Under the pieces are notes generated by a model. It saw only the letters and a program-made list of their open reading frames with translations, searched no databases and was not told the origin of the DNA. Position numbers and translations under genes: made by a program. DNA of 64,000 nt from Variovorax sp. Root411 (GTDB lineage: Bacteria; Pseudomonadota; Gammaproteobacteria; Burkholderiales; Burkholderiaceae_C): NCBI RefSeq assembly GCF_001425205.1, contig NZ_LMDW01000016.1, positions 620,001-684,000 of the forward strand, given 5' to 3'. Below are positions 11,311 to 20,930 of the stretch, piece by piece; position 1 is the stretch's first letter; each line of letters starts with the position of its first letter.

Positions 11311-12288
11311 TCATTTTTTCGAGGGAGCCTTCTCCAGCGCCTTCAGTCGTTCGCGCAGGCTGTGCAACTGCTTGAGCGTTGCCGCATTTTTTTCCCAGCT
11401 CGCATTGTCATCGATGGGAAACATGCCGGTGTATTGGCCGGCCTTGTGGATCGAACGGGTAACCACGGTTGCGGCGGACACATGGACGCCGTCGGCCACC
11501 GTCAGATGGCCCAGCACGATGGCACCGCCGCCGAAGGTGCAGTTGGCGCCGATGGTGGCGCTGCCAGCCACGCCGACGCAGCCCGCCATGGCGGTGTTCT
11601 TGCCGACGCGCACGTTGTGGCCGATCTGGATCAGGTTGTCGAGCTTCACGCCGTCGTCGATCACTGTGTCGTCGAGCGCACCGCGGTCGATGCAAGTGTT
11701 GGCGCCGATCTCGACGTCGTTGCCGATGCGCACCGCGCCCAACTGCTCGATCTTGATCCAGCGCCCCTCGTGCGGCGCCAGGCCGAAGCCGTCGGCACCG
11801 ATGACCACACCGGGGTGCAGCAGGCAGCGCTCGCCGATGGCGCAGTCTTCGCTGACCGTCACCCGGGACTTCAGCACAGTGCCCGCACCGATGCGCGCGC
11901 CCCGCTCCACCACGCACAGCGCGCCGATTCGCGCAGTGGCATCGACTTGCGCCTCTGCGTGGATCACCGCGCTGGGATGGATGCGATCGACTTCCGGACG
12001 CGCGTGGTGCGCCTTCCAGAGCTGTGTCAGGCGGGCAAAGTAGAAGTATGGATCTGGCGTGAGGATGAAAGCGCCGCGCGCCGCGGCCGCCTCGCGCATG
12101 GCCGGCGACACAATCACGCAAGCGGCCTTCGAAGCCGCCAATTCCTGCTGGTATTTGGGATGGCTCAGGAAACTGAGCGCATCGGGCTGCGCATTCTGCA
12201 GCGGCGCCAACCGCTCGATGGACAGCGCCGCATCGCCATGAAGTTCGCCCCCGAGGGCGTCAACGATGGCTCCGAGCTGCAGTGACAC
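11311..12288 (-). CDS. lpxD: UDP-3-O-(3-hydroxyacyl)glucosamine N-acyltransferase
   Basis: A 325-residue LpxD with an N-terminal uridine-binding domain (about 1-100), a left-handed beta-helix of hexapeptide repeats (about 105-285) and a C-terminal helix. The catalytic histidine is probably in the IQIGHNVRVG motif. It adds the second hydroxyacyl chain to the glucosamine amine in lipid A synthesis. The gene ends four bases into the longer reading of fabZ and starts 14 bp after the skp stop, consistent with one transcript. Confidence 0.96.
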   Translation of the reverse strand: MSLQLGAIVDALGGELHGDAALSIERLAPLQNAQPDALSFLSHPKYQQELAASKAACVIVSPAMREAAAARGAFILTPDPYFYFARLTQLWKAHHARPEVDRIHPSAVIHAEAQVDATARIGALCVVERGARIGAGTVLKSRVTVSEDCAIGERCLLHPGVVIGADGFGLAPHEGRWIKIEQLGAVRIGNDVEIGANTCIDRGALDDTVIDDGVKLDNLIQIGHNVRVGKNTAMAGCVGVAGSATIGANCTFGGGAIVLGHLTVADGVHVSAATVVTRSIHKAGQYTGMFPIDDNASWEKNAATLKQLHSLRERLKALEKAPSKK

Positions 12289-12302
12289 GCCGACTCCCGG
12301 CG

Positions 12303-12848
12303 TTACTTGCCGGCCGCAGGCGCAGGAGAGCTGACCGACGCGTTCAGCGCCTTGATCACCTTGTCGGTGATGTCGTGCTTGGGATTGATGTAGATCGCCT
12401 CCTGCAGGATGGCATCGTACTTCTCGGCCTCGGCCACCTGCTTCACCACGCGGTTGGCGCGCTCGTAGACCTGCTGGAGCTCTTCATTCTTGCGCGAGTT
12501 CAGGTCTTCCTGGAACTCGCGCCGCTTGCGCTGAAAGTCGCGGTCCTGGTCGACCAGCGCGCGCTGACGCGTGGCCCGCTGGTTTTCCGACAGGGTGGGC
12601 GCCTCGCGCTCGAACTTCTCCGAAGCCGCCTTCAGGGCATCGCCCTGCGAGGTCAGATCCTTCTCGCGCTTCAGGAACTCGGCTTCGAGTTTTGCCTGGG
12701 CAGTCTTGGCCGGCTGCGCCTCGCGCAGCACGCGGTCCGGGTTCACGAAACCGATGCGAAAGGTTTCCTGCGCCTGGGCGGGCACCGCAGCGAACGCGAG
12801 AGCGGGGATCAACAACACGCCTGCCGCGGCGCGAATCAAATGCTTCAT
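12303..12848 (-). CDS. skp: periplasmic chaperone Skp/OmpH family
   Basis: A 181-residue exported protein. Residues 1-26 form a signal peptide ending near PAQAQE. The rest is a small beta core flanking a long charged alpha-helical hairpin (about 45-140) rich in Lys, Glu, Arg and Gln, the tentacle of Skp-type jellyfish trimers. Skp holds unfolded outer-membrane proteins for delivery to BamA, whose gene lies immediately upstream, one base before this start. The last ten residues are an Ala/Pro/Ser-rich tail. Confidence 0.93.
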   Translation of the reverse strand: MKHLIRAAAGVLLIPALAFAAVPAQAQETFRIGFVNPDRVLREAQPAKTAQAKLEAEFLKREKDLTSQGDALKAASEKFEREAPTLSENQRATRQRALVDQDRDFQRKRREFQEDLNSRKNEELQQVYERANRVVKQVAEAEKYDAILQEAIYINPKHDITDKVIKALNASVSSPAPAAGK

Positions 12849-15320
12849 TTAGAAAGACGTTCCGATCTGGAATTGGAGGCGCTGAATTCTATCCTTCGGG
12901 ATGTAGCCGGGCGTCAGCGGGACCCCTACTTCCTTCTGGGACTTGATGGGGAAGGCGTAGGCGAGGCGCAGCGGGCCCAGCGGCGAGATCCAACTGATGC
13001 CCAGGCCGACGGAAGCGCGCAGCTTCTTCTCGGCCTTCCATTGCTCGTCGGTCAGGCCGGCGGCACGCGAACCGAACACATTGCCGACGTCGAAGAAGCC
13101 GTACAGGCGCAGCGTGCGGTCGTTGCCGGCGCCCGGGAACGGGGTGCTCAGTTCCGCGTTGAAGATGGCCTTCTTGGTGCCGCCCAAAGCAGCACCTTCG
13201 CTCTGGCCCGACAGCGGCACGTCGCGTGGACCCAGCGAGTTTTGCTCGAAGCCGCGAATGGAGCCGAGACCACCCGCATAGAAGTTCTTGAAGATCGGAT
13301 AGACCTTGCCGCCCAGCGCCTTGGCATAGCCGACTTCGCCGTTGATCGAGAAGGTGTACTGCTTGTTGATCGCGAAGAACTGCTGGTACTGGTAGTTCGT
13401 CTTGACGTACTTCATGTCGCCCGCCACCCCCAGTTCGAGGTTGGCACGCTGAAGCCGCCCGGTGGTCGGAATCAGCGCGCTGTCGCGGCTGTCCCGGCCC
13501 CAGCCTACGCTCAGCGGCACGCCCCAGACGCTGTCCTGCGAGCAGCCCGTGACGAGCCAGCCGGCCGGTGTCGGCGGCAGCAGCGGACCGTTGCTCACAG
13601 GGCTCGTGTTGAGATGGCACTGGAAGTAGTCGAGGTAGGAGCGCGGCGTGGTCAAGCCCGCGAGTGCCGTCGTCTTGTTCGGATCGAACGCATACCGCTC
13701 CAGGCCGATGCCGAAGAAGACCGTATCGACCTCGCTGAACGGAACGCCAAAGCGGATCGAAGCGCCCTGGTTGACCAGCTTGTAGTCGCCATCGATGGTC
13801 GTCGAATACGGCCGTGTCGTCGTGTGATACACGCTGATCGTGCGCGAGATGCCATCCGGCGTGAAGTACGGGTCGGTGGTCGTCAGCGACAACGTGCGGT
13901 TGTACTTGCTGGTGTTGACCTGCACGCCCAGGAAGTTGCCCGAGCCGAACACGTTTTCCTGCGAAATGCCGAAGGTCAGTGCAACCTTCTCGGCGCTCGA
14001 GTAGCCGGCGCCGAGCTGCAGGCTGCCAGTAGGCTTTTCGGCCACGTTGACGGTCAGGTCCACCTGGTCGGGCGAGCCGGGCACTTCCTGCGTATCGACG
14101 TTCACCTCGGTGAAGAAACCCAGGCGGTCCACGCGGTCGCGCGAGAGCTTGATCTTGTCGCCGTCGTACCAGGAGGCCTCGTATTGGCGGAACTCGCGGC
14201 GAATGACTTCGTCGCGGGTCTTGTTGTTGCCGCCCACCGACACGCGCCGCACGTACACGCGGCGCGAAGGTTCGGCCTGCAGCGTGAGCGCCACCCGGTT
14301 GTTGACACGGTCGATTTCGGGGCGCGCCTGCACGCGTGCGAACGCGTAGCCGAAGGTGCCGAAATAGTCGTTGAAGGCCTTGGTGGTTTCAGTGACCTGC
14401 TCGCCGTTGTAGGGCTCGCCCGGCTTGATGGTGATGAGCGACTTGAACTCCTCGTCGCGGCCGAGGTAGTTGCCGTCGAGCTTGACGCTCGACACAACGA
14501 ACTTCTCGCCTTCGGTGATGTTCACGGTCACCGTCAGGTCCTTGCGGTCCGGCGAAATGGCAACCTGGGTCGAGTCGATGCGGAACTCGAGGTAGCCGCG
14601 CGTGATGTAGTACGAGCGCAGGGTTTCCAGGTCGGCGTTGAGCTTGGCGCGCGAGTACTGGTTCGACTTGGTGTACCAGCTCATGAAGCCGCCGCTGTCC
14701 TGGTCGAACAGGCTCAGCAGCGTCGACTCGCTGAAGGCCTTGTTGCCCACCACGTGCACTTCGCGGATGCGGGCCGAATCGCCTTCGGTCACGGTGAAGG
14801 TCAGGTTGACGCGGTTGCGCTCGATGGGCGTGACGGTGGTCACGACCTGCGCGTTGTAGAGGCTCTTGCTCACGTACTGGCGCTTGAGCTCCTGCTCGGC
14901 ACGGTCGGCCAGCGCCTTGTCGTAGGGGCGGCCATCGGCCAGCCCGACTTCGCGCAGCGCCTTCTGCAGAGCCGCCTTGTCGAACTCCTTGGAACCGACG
15001 AAATCGACGTCTGCAATGGTCGGCCGCTCTTCGACGATCACCACCAGCACGTTGCCGTTCACGTCGATGCGCACATCCTTGAACAACCCCAGGTCGAACA
15101 GCGCACGAATGGCGGCTGAACCGCGCTCGTCGCTGTAGGTATCGCCCACGCGCAGCGGCAGCGATGCGAAGATCGTGCCGGCTTCGACGCGTTGCAGGCC
15201 TTCGACGCGAATGTCGCGCACCGTGAAAGGCTCGACGGCCCAAGCTGCCGTGGCGGCGAGCGCACTGGCGACCACCGCGGCAACGCTACGCAGGCGAAAG
15301 CGACTGAAGTTTTTGTTCAT
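12849..15320 (-). CDS. bamA: outer membrane protein assembly factor BamA
   Basis: An 823-residue Omp85 protein: signal peptide (1-28, cleaved after AAWA), five POTRA repeats (about 30-430; the first begins PFTVRDIRVEGLQRV) and a C-terminal 16-strand beta barrel ending in Phe, as usual for outer-membrane barrels. The VRGF-type loop motif reads GSIRGFEQ. BamA inserts beta-barrel proteins into the outer membrane. Start chosen as ATG 15320 because it begins the signal peptide; the frame is open to 15488 but that part overlaps rseP antisense to its reading. Neighbours rseP and skp are typical. Confidence 0.98.
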   Translation of the reverse strand: MNKNFSRFRLRSVAAVVASALAATAAWAVEPFTVRDIRVEGLQRVEAGTIFASLPLRVGDTYSDERGSAAIRALFDLGLFKDVRIDVNGNVLVVIVEERPTIADVDFVGSKEFDKAALQKALREVGLADGRPYDKALADRAEQELKRQYVSKSLYNAQVVTTVTPIERNRVNLTFTVTEGDSARIREVHVVGNKAFSESTLLSLFDQDSGGFMSWYTKSNQYSRAKLNADLETLRSYYITRGYLEFRIDSTQVAISPDRKDLTVTVNITEGEKFVVSSVKLDGNYLGRDEEFKSLITIKPGEPYNGEQVTETTKAFNDYFGTFGYAFARVQARPEIDRVNNRVALTLQAEPSRRVYVRRVSVGGNNKTRDEVIRREFRQYEASWYDGDKIKLSRDRVDRLGFFTEVNVDTQEVPGSPDQVDLTVNVAEKPTGSLQLGAGYSSAEKVALTFGISQENVFGSGNFLGVQVNTSKYNRTLSLTTTDPYFTPDGISRTISVYHTTTRPYSTTIDGDYKLVNQGASIRFGVPFSEVDTVFFGIGLERYAFDPNKTTALAGLTTPRSYLDYFQCHLNTSPVSNGPLLPPTPAGWLVTGCSQDSVWGVPLSVGWGRDSRDSALIPTTGRLQRANLELGVAGDMKYVKTNYQYQQFFAINKQYTFSINGEVGYAKALGGKVYPIFKNFYAGGLGSIRGFEQNSLGPRDVPLSGQSEGAALGGTKKAIFNAELSTPFPGAGNDRTLRLYGFFDVGNVFGSRAAGLTDEQWKAEKKLRASVGLGISWISPLGPLRLAYAFPIKSQKEVGVPLTPGYIPKDRIQRLQFQIGTSF

Positions 15321-15358
15321 CTGTGAATTGAACCGGCACGGAAAGGGCCGGCTGAAAG

Positions 15359-16732
15359 TTAACCAAAGAGCCGCGTGACGTCGTTGAAGAGTGCGACCGA
15401 CATCATGACCAGCAGCAGGGCCACACCCCCGCGCTGAAGCCGTTCCATCCAAGCGTCGGAGACGCTCTTGCCGGTCAGGCCCTCCCAAAGATAATACATC
15501 AGGTGTCCGCCATCGAGGACCGGCAGCGGCATGAGATTGAGGACCCCGAGGCTCACGCTGATGAGCGCCAGGAAGATCAGATACTGAGTGAAGCCGAGGC
15601 TTGCGGACTTGCCCGCGTAGTCGGCGATCGTGAGCGGACCGCTCAGGTTCTTGAGCGAAACCTCGCCGATGACCATCTTGCCCATCATGCGCACGGTCAG
15701 CGCGGATACCTCCCAGGTGCGCACCACGCCGCGCCAGACACCGTCGACCGGCCCCTGGCGCACCGTCACCATTTCGGGCGGCGCACCAACGTACGCGCCA
15801 ATGCGACCGACCTTGTTGCCGCCCTCTTCCCGCACCTCGGGCTTCACGTCGATCGTGAGCGACCGGCCACCGCGCTCGACCTGCCAGGCCTGCGTGCGCG
15901 GCTGGCCGCCGTCGACCGACGCCCGGATCGCTTCACGCAGCTGCTGCCCGTCGACGATGGCCGTGCCTCCGATGGCACGCACCAGGTCGCCGTTGCGAAG
16001 ACCGGCACTCTCGGCGGCGCTACCCGCCATGACTTCACCGATCTCAGGCCTGGTCAGGGGTGCCAGCACGCCGATCTTGCGGAACATCTGAGGATCGGCA
16101 TCCTTGGCCTCCATGCGGCTCAGCGGCAGCACCAGTTGCCGCGCCGGCCGGCCGCCCTCGCCTGCCACTTCGAGTGTCAGGTCATGGCCGTCCAGTGCGC
16201 CGCGCGTCATGCGCCAGCGCAGGTCCTCGAAGGACTGCACCGGCGAAAGGTCTTCATCGAAGCCCGCTCGGGTGATCTGTTCGCCACCGCGCAGGCCCGC
16301 GGCCTCGGCCAACGAAGCCGCCACCGGCCGCGCCAGCCTGGCGACCGGCTCCTGCACGCCGATCCAGTTGACCGCGGTGTAAAGCACGACGGCCAACAGC
16401 AGATTGGCAATAGGCCCCGCCGCGACGATGGCCGCGCGCGAACGCAGGGGCTGGGTGTTGAAGGCACGATGGCGCTCTTCGGGCGCAACCGGCCCTTCGC
16501 GCTCGTCGAGCATCTTGACGTAGCCGCCCAACGGAAACGCGCCGATGACGAATTCGGTCTGCTGCCCCGGATGCTGGCGCTTCGGCTGCCAGCGGAACAG
16601 CGCCTTGCCGAATCCGACGGAGAAGCGCTCGACCTTGACGCCGCATGCCACGGCCACGCGGTAATGCCCGTATTCGTGTACCGCGATCAGCACACCGAGC
16701 GCGACCACAAAGGCTATGACAGTGAGCAGCAT
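15359..16732 (-). CDS. rseP: RIP metalloprotease RseP (site-2 protease)
   Basis: A 457-residue intramembrane zinc protease. Helix 1 carries HEYGH near residues 19-23 (HExxH zinc motif) and the third zinc ligand is in the LPVLDGGH motif near 400. Between are two PDZ domains (about 120-310), and membrane helices lie near 1-20, 95-118, 375-400 and 430-450. RseP cleaves membrane-bound anti-sigma factors such as RseA and clears signal-peptide remnants. The dxr-rseP-bamA order is conserved in proteobacteria. Confidence 0.96.
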   Translation of the reverse strand: MLLTVIAFVVALGVLIAVHEYGHYRVAVACGVKVERFSVGFGKALFRWQPKRQHPGQQTEFVIGAFPLGGYVKMLDEREGPVAPEERHRAFNTQPLRSRAAIVAAGPIANLLLAVVLYTAVNWIGVQEPVARLARPVAASLAEAAGLRGGEQITRAGFDEDLSPVQSFEDLRWRMTRGALDGHDLTLEVAGEGGRPARQLVLPLSRMEAKDADPQMFRKIGVLAPLTRPEIGEVMAGSAAESAGLRNGDLVRAIGGTAIVDGQQLREAIRASVDGGQPRTQAWQVERGGRSLTIDVKPEVREEGGNKVGRIGAYVGAPPEMVTVRQGPVDGVWRGVVRTWEVSALTVRMMGKMVIGEVSLKNLSGPLTIADYAGKSASLGFTQYLIFLALISVSLGVLNLMPLPVLDGGHLMYYLWEGLTGKSVSDAWMERLQRGGVALLLVMMSVALFNDVTRLFG

Positions 16733-16760
16733 CGGGATCCTTGGGCTCTAAAGGGAGTCG

Positions 16761-17951
16761 TCAGGCTGCGAAGCGCAGCGCTGCGGCATTGGCCGCCGCA
16801 CGGGCGCTGGCATCGATCGCCAGCAGGTCGGCCAGCGATGCCGGTTTGGAGGGAGAGATCGCTTCCAAAGTTTCCATGTTGACCGCGTGTATGCAATCGA
16901 ACCGAAGGCGGCGGCTCAGGAAAGCTTCCACCGCAACCTCGTTGGCGGCGTTGAGCACCGCCGTCGTGCCTGGTGCGGCGCGCAATGCGTGCCATGCCAG
17001 GCCCAGCCCTGGAAAGAGCGCCGCATCGGGCGCATCGAAGGTCAGCGAGGCCATCTGGCGGAAGTCGAGCCGCGCGGCTCCGCTCTCGATGCGTTCGGGC
17101 CAGGCCAGGCCCACCGCGATCGGCACCCGCATATCGGGCGTACCGAGCTGTGCGATGACCGAGGCGTCGGTGAACTGCACCATCGAGTGCACCACGCTCT
17201 GCGGATGGATGACGACCTCGATCTGCTCGGGCGAGACGCCGAACAGGTGACGCGCCTCGATCACCTCGAGCGCCTTGTTCATCATGGTGGCCGAGTCGAC
17301 CGAAATCTTGCGGCCCATGACCCAGTTCGGATGGGCACAGGCCTGCTCGGGGGTTACCGTACCCAGGGTTTCCGGAGCACGGGTGCGGAACGGGCCGCCC
17401 GAGGCGGTCAGGATGATCTTGTCGATGCGCCGAGCCCAGGTGGACGGGTCTTCGGGCAGCGACTGGAAGATGGCGGAATGCTCGCTGTCGATGGGCAGCA
17501 GCGTGGCGCCGCCCTCGCGCACGGTACGCATGAAGAGCTCGCCACCGACGACCAGCGCCTCCTTGTTGGCCAGCAGCAGGCGCTTGCCGGCGCGCGCGGC
17601 GGCCAGGCACGGCCCCAGGCCCGCGGCACCGACGATGGCGGCCATGACGGCATCCGTTTCGTCGTGGGATGCTATCATTTCGAGAGCACCGTCACCCATC
17701 AGGACAACCGTCTTCAGGCTGTTCTGCTTCAGCTTTTCAGCCAGCATCGCGGCATGCGGCGCGCTGGCCATCACGGCGAACCGCGGCGAGAACTGGGCGC
17801 ACTGCGCCAGCAACTCGTCGACCTTGGTGGCAGCCGAAAGCGCGAACACCTCAAAGCGCTCGGGGTGGCGCGAAATAACGTCGAGCGTGCTCACGCCGAC
17901 CGAGCCGGTCGAGCCGAGCACCGTGACGCGTTGTCTTCTGAGTGAGTTCAC
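16761..17951 (-). CDS. dxr: 1-deoxy-D-xylulose 5-phosphate reductoisomerase
   Basis: A 396-residue Dxr, the committed MEP-pathway enzyme that turns DXP into methylerythritol phosphate with NADPH and a divalent metal. The N-terminal Rossmann motif is LGSTGSVG. The substrate/metal loop appears as PIDSEHSAIFQ, and GRKISVDSATMMNKALE follows. Start is GTG at 17951, overlapping the cdsA stop as GTGA, and yields the standard N terminus MNSLRRQRVTVLGS. The frame is open far upstream, but that is cdsA read out of frame. Later pathway genes ispD and ispF are at 41.4-42.6 kb. Confidence 0.98.
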   Translation of the reverse strand: MNSLRRQRVTVLGSTGSVGVSTLDVISRHPERFEVFALSAATKVDELLAQCAQFSPRFAVMASAPHAAMLAEKLKQNSLKTVVLMGDGALEMIASHDETDAVMAAIVGAAGLGPCLAAARAGKRLLLANKEALVVGGELFMRTVREGGATLLPIDSEHSAIFQSLPEDPSTWARRIDKIILTASGGPFRTRAPETLGTVTPEQACAHPNWVMGRKISVDSATMMNKALEVIEARHLFGVSPEQIEVVIHPQSVVHSMVQFTDASVIAQLGTPDMRVPIAVGLAWPERIESGAARLDFRQMASLTFDAPDAALFPGLGLAWHALRAAPGTTAVLNAANEVAVEAFLSRRLRFDCIHAVNMETLEAISPSKPASLADLLAIDASARAAANAAALRFAA

Positions 17952-18793
17952 AGGAAAGCCAGCATCATGGCAATGGGAAGCGCCGGCAAGAGGGCATCCA
18001 CGCGGTCGAGAACACCACCGTGGCCGGGCAACAGCCGGCTGCTGTCCTTGGCGCCGGCACTGCGCTTGATGAGAGATTCGACGAGGTCGCCCACGACGCT
18101 CATGGCCGAGAGAAACAACGCGGCGAGCAGCAAAAGCCACCAGCCACGCTCGTTGAGACGGGTGTAGAGGCTGGCCACGGCGGCGCCGGTGGCCCTGTCG
18201 GCCCAGACCCAGGCAAAGGCCAGCACCACCACGCCGATCATGCCGCCCCAGACACCTTCCCAGCTCTTGCCGGGACTGATCGCGGGCGCGAGCTTGTTGC
18301 GCGTGAACCTGAGGCCGAAGGCACGGCCGGCGAAATAGGCGAACACGTCGGCCACCCACACCAGCACCAGGATCGACAGCAGGAAGTTGATGCCGATCAT
18401 GCGCGCCTGCACCGCGGCAAGCCACGCCACCCAGAGCGCAAGCAAGCCGCCGACCAGCCGCAGCCCACGCGGAATGCGGGGCCAGCCCGGCACCGCCACG
18501 CGCAGCAGCGCCGCGCCGCCCAGCACCCAGGCTGCGCTGGCCAGGGTCCACATCAGCACCAGCGGCCGCTCCAACAACCCCAGCCACCAGGACAGCGCAC
18601 ACAGCACCACCAGTTCGAAGCCGAGGAACACCGACAGCCGCTGGCCATATCCGTTCAGGCGCCCCCACTCCCAGGCAGCCGCGCCGATCAACACCAGCAT
18701 GACGCAGGCAAAGGGGATGTAGTTTCGGTAGAACAGCGCCGGCAGCAGGATCGCGAGCAGCACGATCGCCGTGAGGATGCGTTGTTTGAGCAT
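17948..18793 (-). CDS. cdsA: phosphatidate cytidylyltransferase
   Basis: A 281-residue polytopic membrane protein, with about seven to eight hydrophobic helices, that makes CDP-diacylglycerol from CTP and phosphatidate for phospholipid synthesis. The C-terminal CdsA signature is intact around residues 235-265: SLIKRSAGAKDS followed by LPGHGGVLDRVD. The start MLKQRILTA at 18793 gives the usual length. It lies 19 bp downstream of uppS and overlaps dxr by 4 bp. Confidence 0.97.
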   Translation of the reverse strand: MLKQRILTAIVLLAILLPALFYRNYIPFACVMLVLIGAAAWEWGRLNGYGQRLSVFLGFELVVLCALSWWLGLLERPLVLMWTLASAAWVLGGAALLRVAVPGWPRIPRGLRLVGGLLALWVAWLAAVQARMIGINFLLSILVLVWVADVFAYFAGRAFGLRFTRNKLAPAISPGKSWEGVWGGMIGVVVLAFAWVWADRATGAAVASLYTRLNERGWWLLLLAALFLSAMSVVGDLVESLIKRSAGAKDSSRLLPGHGGVLDRVDALLPALPIAMMLAFL

Positions 18794-18812
18794 GCGTGAG
18801 GTTGGGAGTTCT

Positions 18813-19532
18813 TCAGGCCGCAGCCGTCGAAACCTGTGCCGAGGTCTGGCCGAAGCGGCGCTCGCGGCCCTGGAACGCGGCAATCGCCTCGTCCAACGCG
18901 GCCTCGTCGAATTCGGGCCAAAGCTTGTCGCTGAAGAAGAGCTCGGCGTAGGCACTCTGCCAGAGCAGGAAATTGGACAACCGCTGCTCGCCACCCGTCC
19001 GGATGAACAGGTCGGGGTCGGGCACGTGGGCCAGGGCCATGGCGCGGTCGAGGCTGACCTCGGTGATCGCTTCGCCCTGCGCCACCAGCCTGGCGGCGGC
19101 CTGCGCGATGTCCCAGCGGCCGCCGTAGTTGAAGCAGACGTTGAGCACCATGCGCGTGTTGTGCGCCGTGGCAACCTCGGCGTCGACCAGGCCCTTCACC
19201 ATCTTCGGCGACAGGCCGCCCCGCTCGCCGACGAAATGCAGCCGCACCCCGTCGCTGCTGAGCTTGGGCACCTCGCGGGCGAGCGCCCCGACCATCAGCT
19301 CCATGAGCCCGGAGACTTCCTCGACGGGCCGGTTCCAGTTCTCGGAAGAGAACGCAAACACCGTGAGCACGCCCACGCCGCGATCGGCGCAGGCCTTGAC
19401 ACAGCGCCGCAGCGCCTCGACGCCCTGCTTGTGCCCCGCAACGCGAGGCAGGAAACGCCGCGTCGCCCAACGGCCGTTGCCGTCCATGACGATGGCAACG
19501 TGGTGGGGAATGCGCGGCGCTGACGAGGCCAT
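18813..19532 (-). CDS. uppS: undecaprenyl diphosphate synthase
   Basis: A 239-residue cis-prenyltransferase that elongates farnesyl diphosphate to C55 undecaprenyl diphosphate, the lipid carrier for peptidoglycan and LPS. The N-terminal motif HVAIVMDGNGRWA contains the essential Asp; later FSSENWNRP and the C-terminal RTGGEQRLSNFLLWQ are family hallmarks. ATG at 19532 with GAGG upstream is preferred; a TTG at 19544 overlapping the frr stop would add four residues. Confidence 0.97.
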   Translation of the reverse strand: MASSAPRIPHHVAIVMDGNGRWATRRFLPRVAGHKQGVEALRRCVKACADRGVGVLTVFAFSSENWNRPVEEVSGLMELMVGALAREVPKLSSDGVRLHFVGERGGLSPKMVKGLVDAEVATAHNTRMVLNVCFNYGGRWDIAQAAARLVAQGEAITEVSLDRAMALAHVPDPDLFIRTGGEQRLSNFLLWQSAYAELFFSDKLWPEFDEAALDEAIAAFQGRERRFGQTSAQVSTAAA

Positions 19533-19540
19533 GGCAGGCC

Positions 19541-20101
19541 TCAAACGGCCATGATCTCCGCTTCCTTGGCCGCGATCAGTCGGTCGATTTCCGCGATGTG
19601 GCGGTCGGTGACCTTCTGGATTTCGGCTTCGGCACGCTTCTGGTCGTCTTCGGAGGCCAGCTTGTCCTTGACCAGCTTCTTGACCGACTCGTTCGCGTCA
19701 CGGCGCAGGTTGCGCGTGGCGATCTTGGCGGTTTCGCCTTCGTTGCGAACCAGCTTGGTCATTTCCTTGCGGCGCTCTTCGCTCATGGCGGGCAGCGGCA
19801 CGCGGATCAGGTCGCCCATCGAGGCGGGGTTCAGGCCCAGGTCGCTTTCGCGAATGGCCTTTTCGATCTTGGCGCCCATGCCCTTTTCCCAAGGCTGGAC
19901 GCTGATGGTGCGCGAATCGAGCACCGACACGTTGGCCACCTGGCTCAGCGGCACCTGCGAGCCGTAATACTCGACGTGGATCGAGTCGAGCAGCGCCGAA
20001 TTGGCACGGCCGGTACGGATCTTGGTGAGGTTGTTCTGGAATGCGGCGAGCGACTGATTCATCTTCGCGTCGGTCGCACTGCGGATATCTGCAATGGTCA
20101 T
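19541..20101 (-). CDS. frr: ribosome recycling factor
   Basis: A 186-residue RRF of normal length. Its two-domain tRNA-mimic fold is indicated by the N-terminal helix MNQSLAAFQNNLTKIRTGRA, the beta segment VEYYGSQVPLSQVANVSV and the C-terminal helices with SEERRKEMTKLVRNEGE. With EF-G it splits post-termination ribosomes. It lies 11 bp downstream of pyrH, the common pyrH-frr pair. Confidence 0.98.
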   Translation of the reverse strand: MTIADIRSATDAKMNQSLAAFQNNLTKIRTGRANSALLDSIHVEYYGSQVPLSQVANVSVLDSRTISVQPWEKGMGAKIEKAIRESDLGLNPASMGDLIRVPLPAMSEERRKEMTKLVRNEGETAKIATRNLRRDANESVKKLVKDKLASEDDQKRAEAEIQKVTDRHIAEIDRLIAAKEAEIMAV

Positions 20102-20112
20102 CTCAAATACTC

Positions 20113-20835
20113 CTAGGCATGCACCAGCGTGCCCTCGTCCTCGCCCATCACGACGCGCTTGAGCGCACCGTTCTTGAGGATCGAGAACACCTTGATCGGC
20201 AGCTTCTGGTCACGGCACAGCGCGAAGGCCGTGGCGTCCATGATGCCGAGATTTTTTGCGATCGCCTCGTCGAAAGTCAGCGTGGCGTAGCGCGTTGCAT
20301 CGGGGTTGGTCTTGGGGTCGGCGGTGTAGACGCCGTCGACCTTGGTCGCCTTGAGCACGAGCTCGGCGCCGATCTCGGCGCCGCGCAGCGCGGCGGCCGT
20401 ATCGGTGGTGAAGAACGGATTGCCCGTGCCGGCCGCAAACACCACGACCTTGCCCTCTTCGAGGTACTGCAGGGCCTTGGGGCGCACATAGGGCTCGACC
20501 ACCTGCTCGATGGCAATGGCGGACATCACGCGGGCCACGAGACCCTGCTTGTCCATTGCGTCGGCCAGCGCCAGCGAGTTCATCACGGTGGCCAGCATGC
20601 CCATGTAGTCGGCCGTAGCGCGATCCATGCCGACCGATCCGCCCGCGACGCCGCGGAAGATGTTGCCGCCGCCGATCACGACCGCCACCTGGACGCCCAT
20701 GTTCACGACCTCGGCCACTTCCTGCACCATACGCACGATGGTGGCACGGTTGATGCCGAAGGCGTCATCGCCCATCAATGCCTCTCCCGACAGCTTCAAC
20801 AAGATTCGCTTGTGGGCTGGGCGGGCATCAGACAT
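20113..20835 (-). CDS. pyrH: UMP kinase
   Basis: A 240-residue amino-acid-kinase-fold enzyme that phosphorylates UMP to UDP. Diagnostic motifs are RILLKLSGEAL near the N terminus, VVIGGGNIFRG (phosphate-binding glycine loop) and GTGNPFFTTDTAA. The start is ATG at 20835 (MSDARPAHKR) by family alignment, with GGAAA upstream; an upstream ATG at 20898 was rejected because its 21 extra residues have no family counterpart. It probably starts a new transcript, since a terminator separates it from tsf. Confidence 0.97.
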   Translation of the reverse strand: MSDARPAHKRILLKLSGEALMGDDAFGINRATIVRMVQEVAEVVNMGVQVAVVIGGGNIFRGVAGGSVGMDRATADYMGMLATVMNSLALADAMDKQGLVARVMSAIAIEQVVEPYVRPKALQYLEEGKVVVFAAGTGNPFFTTDTAAALRGAEIGAELVLKATKVDGVYTADPKTNPDATRYATLTFDEAIAKNLGIMDATAFALCRDQKLPIKVFSILKNGALKRVVMGEDEGTLVHA

Positions 20836-20883
20836 GGGCAATTTCCTTTGATTTGGCGGGGACGAGTGTAAAACGTAGCGATG

Positions 20884-20916
20884 AAAAAGCGACGGCACGC
20901 GTGGCGCGCCGTCGCT
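20884..20916 (-). terminator. rho-independent terminator after tsf
   Basis: On the minus strand AGCGACGGC (from 20916) and GCCGTCGCT (to 20888) form a perfect 9-bp stem with an 11-base loop, followed directly by TTTT. It begins 15 bases after the tsf stop and precedes pyrH, so it should end most rpsB-tsf transcripts. Confidence 0.85.
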
Positions 20917-20930
20917 GGAGCCCGAAAGGC

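Noticed and set aside
12282..15119. 945-codon plus-strand ORF antisense to skp and bamA
   Set aside because: High GC content keeps antisense frames open; the sense-strand bamA and skp are full-length recognisable proteins, and the antisense product has low-complexity His/Arg/Ala composition.
17952..18668. N-terminal extension of the dxr frame
   Set aside because: It overlaps cdsA in another frame, and the GTG at 17951 gives the exact Dxr N terminus.
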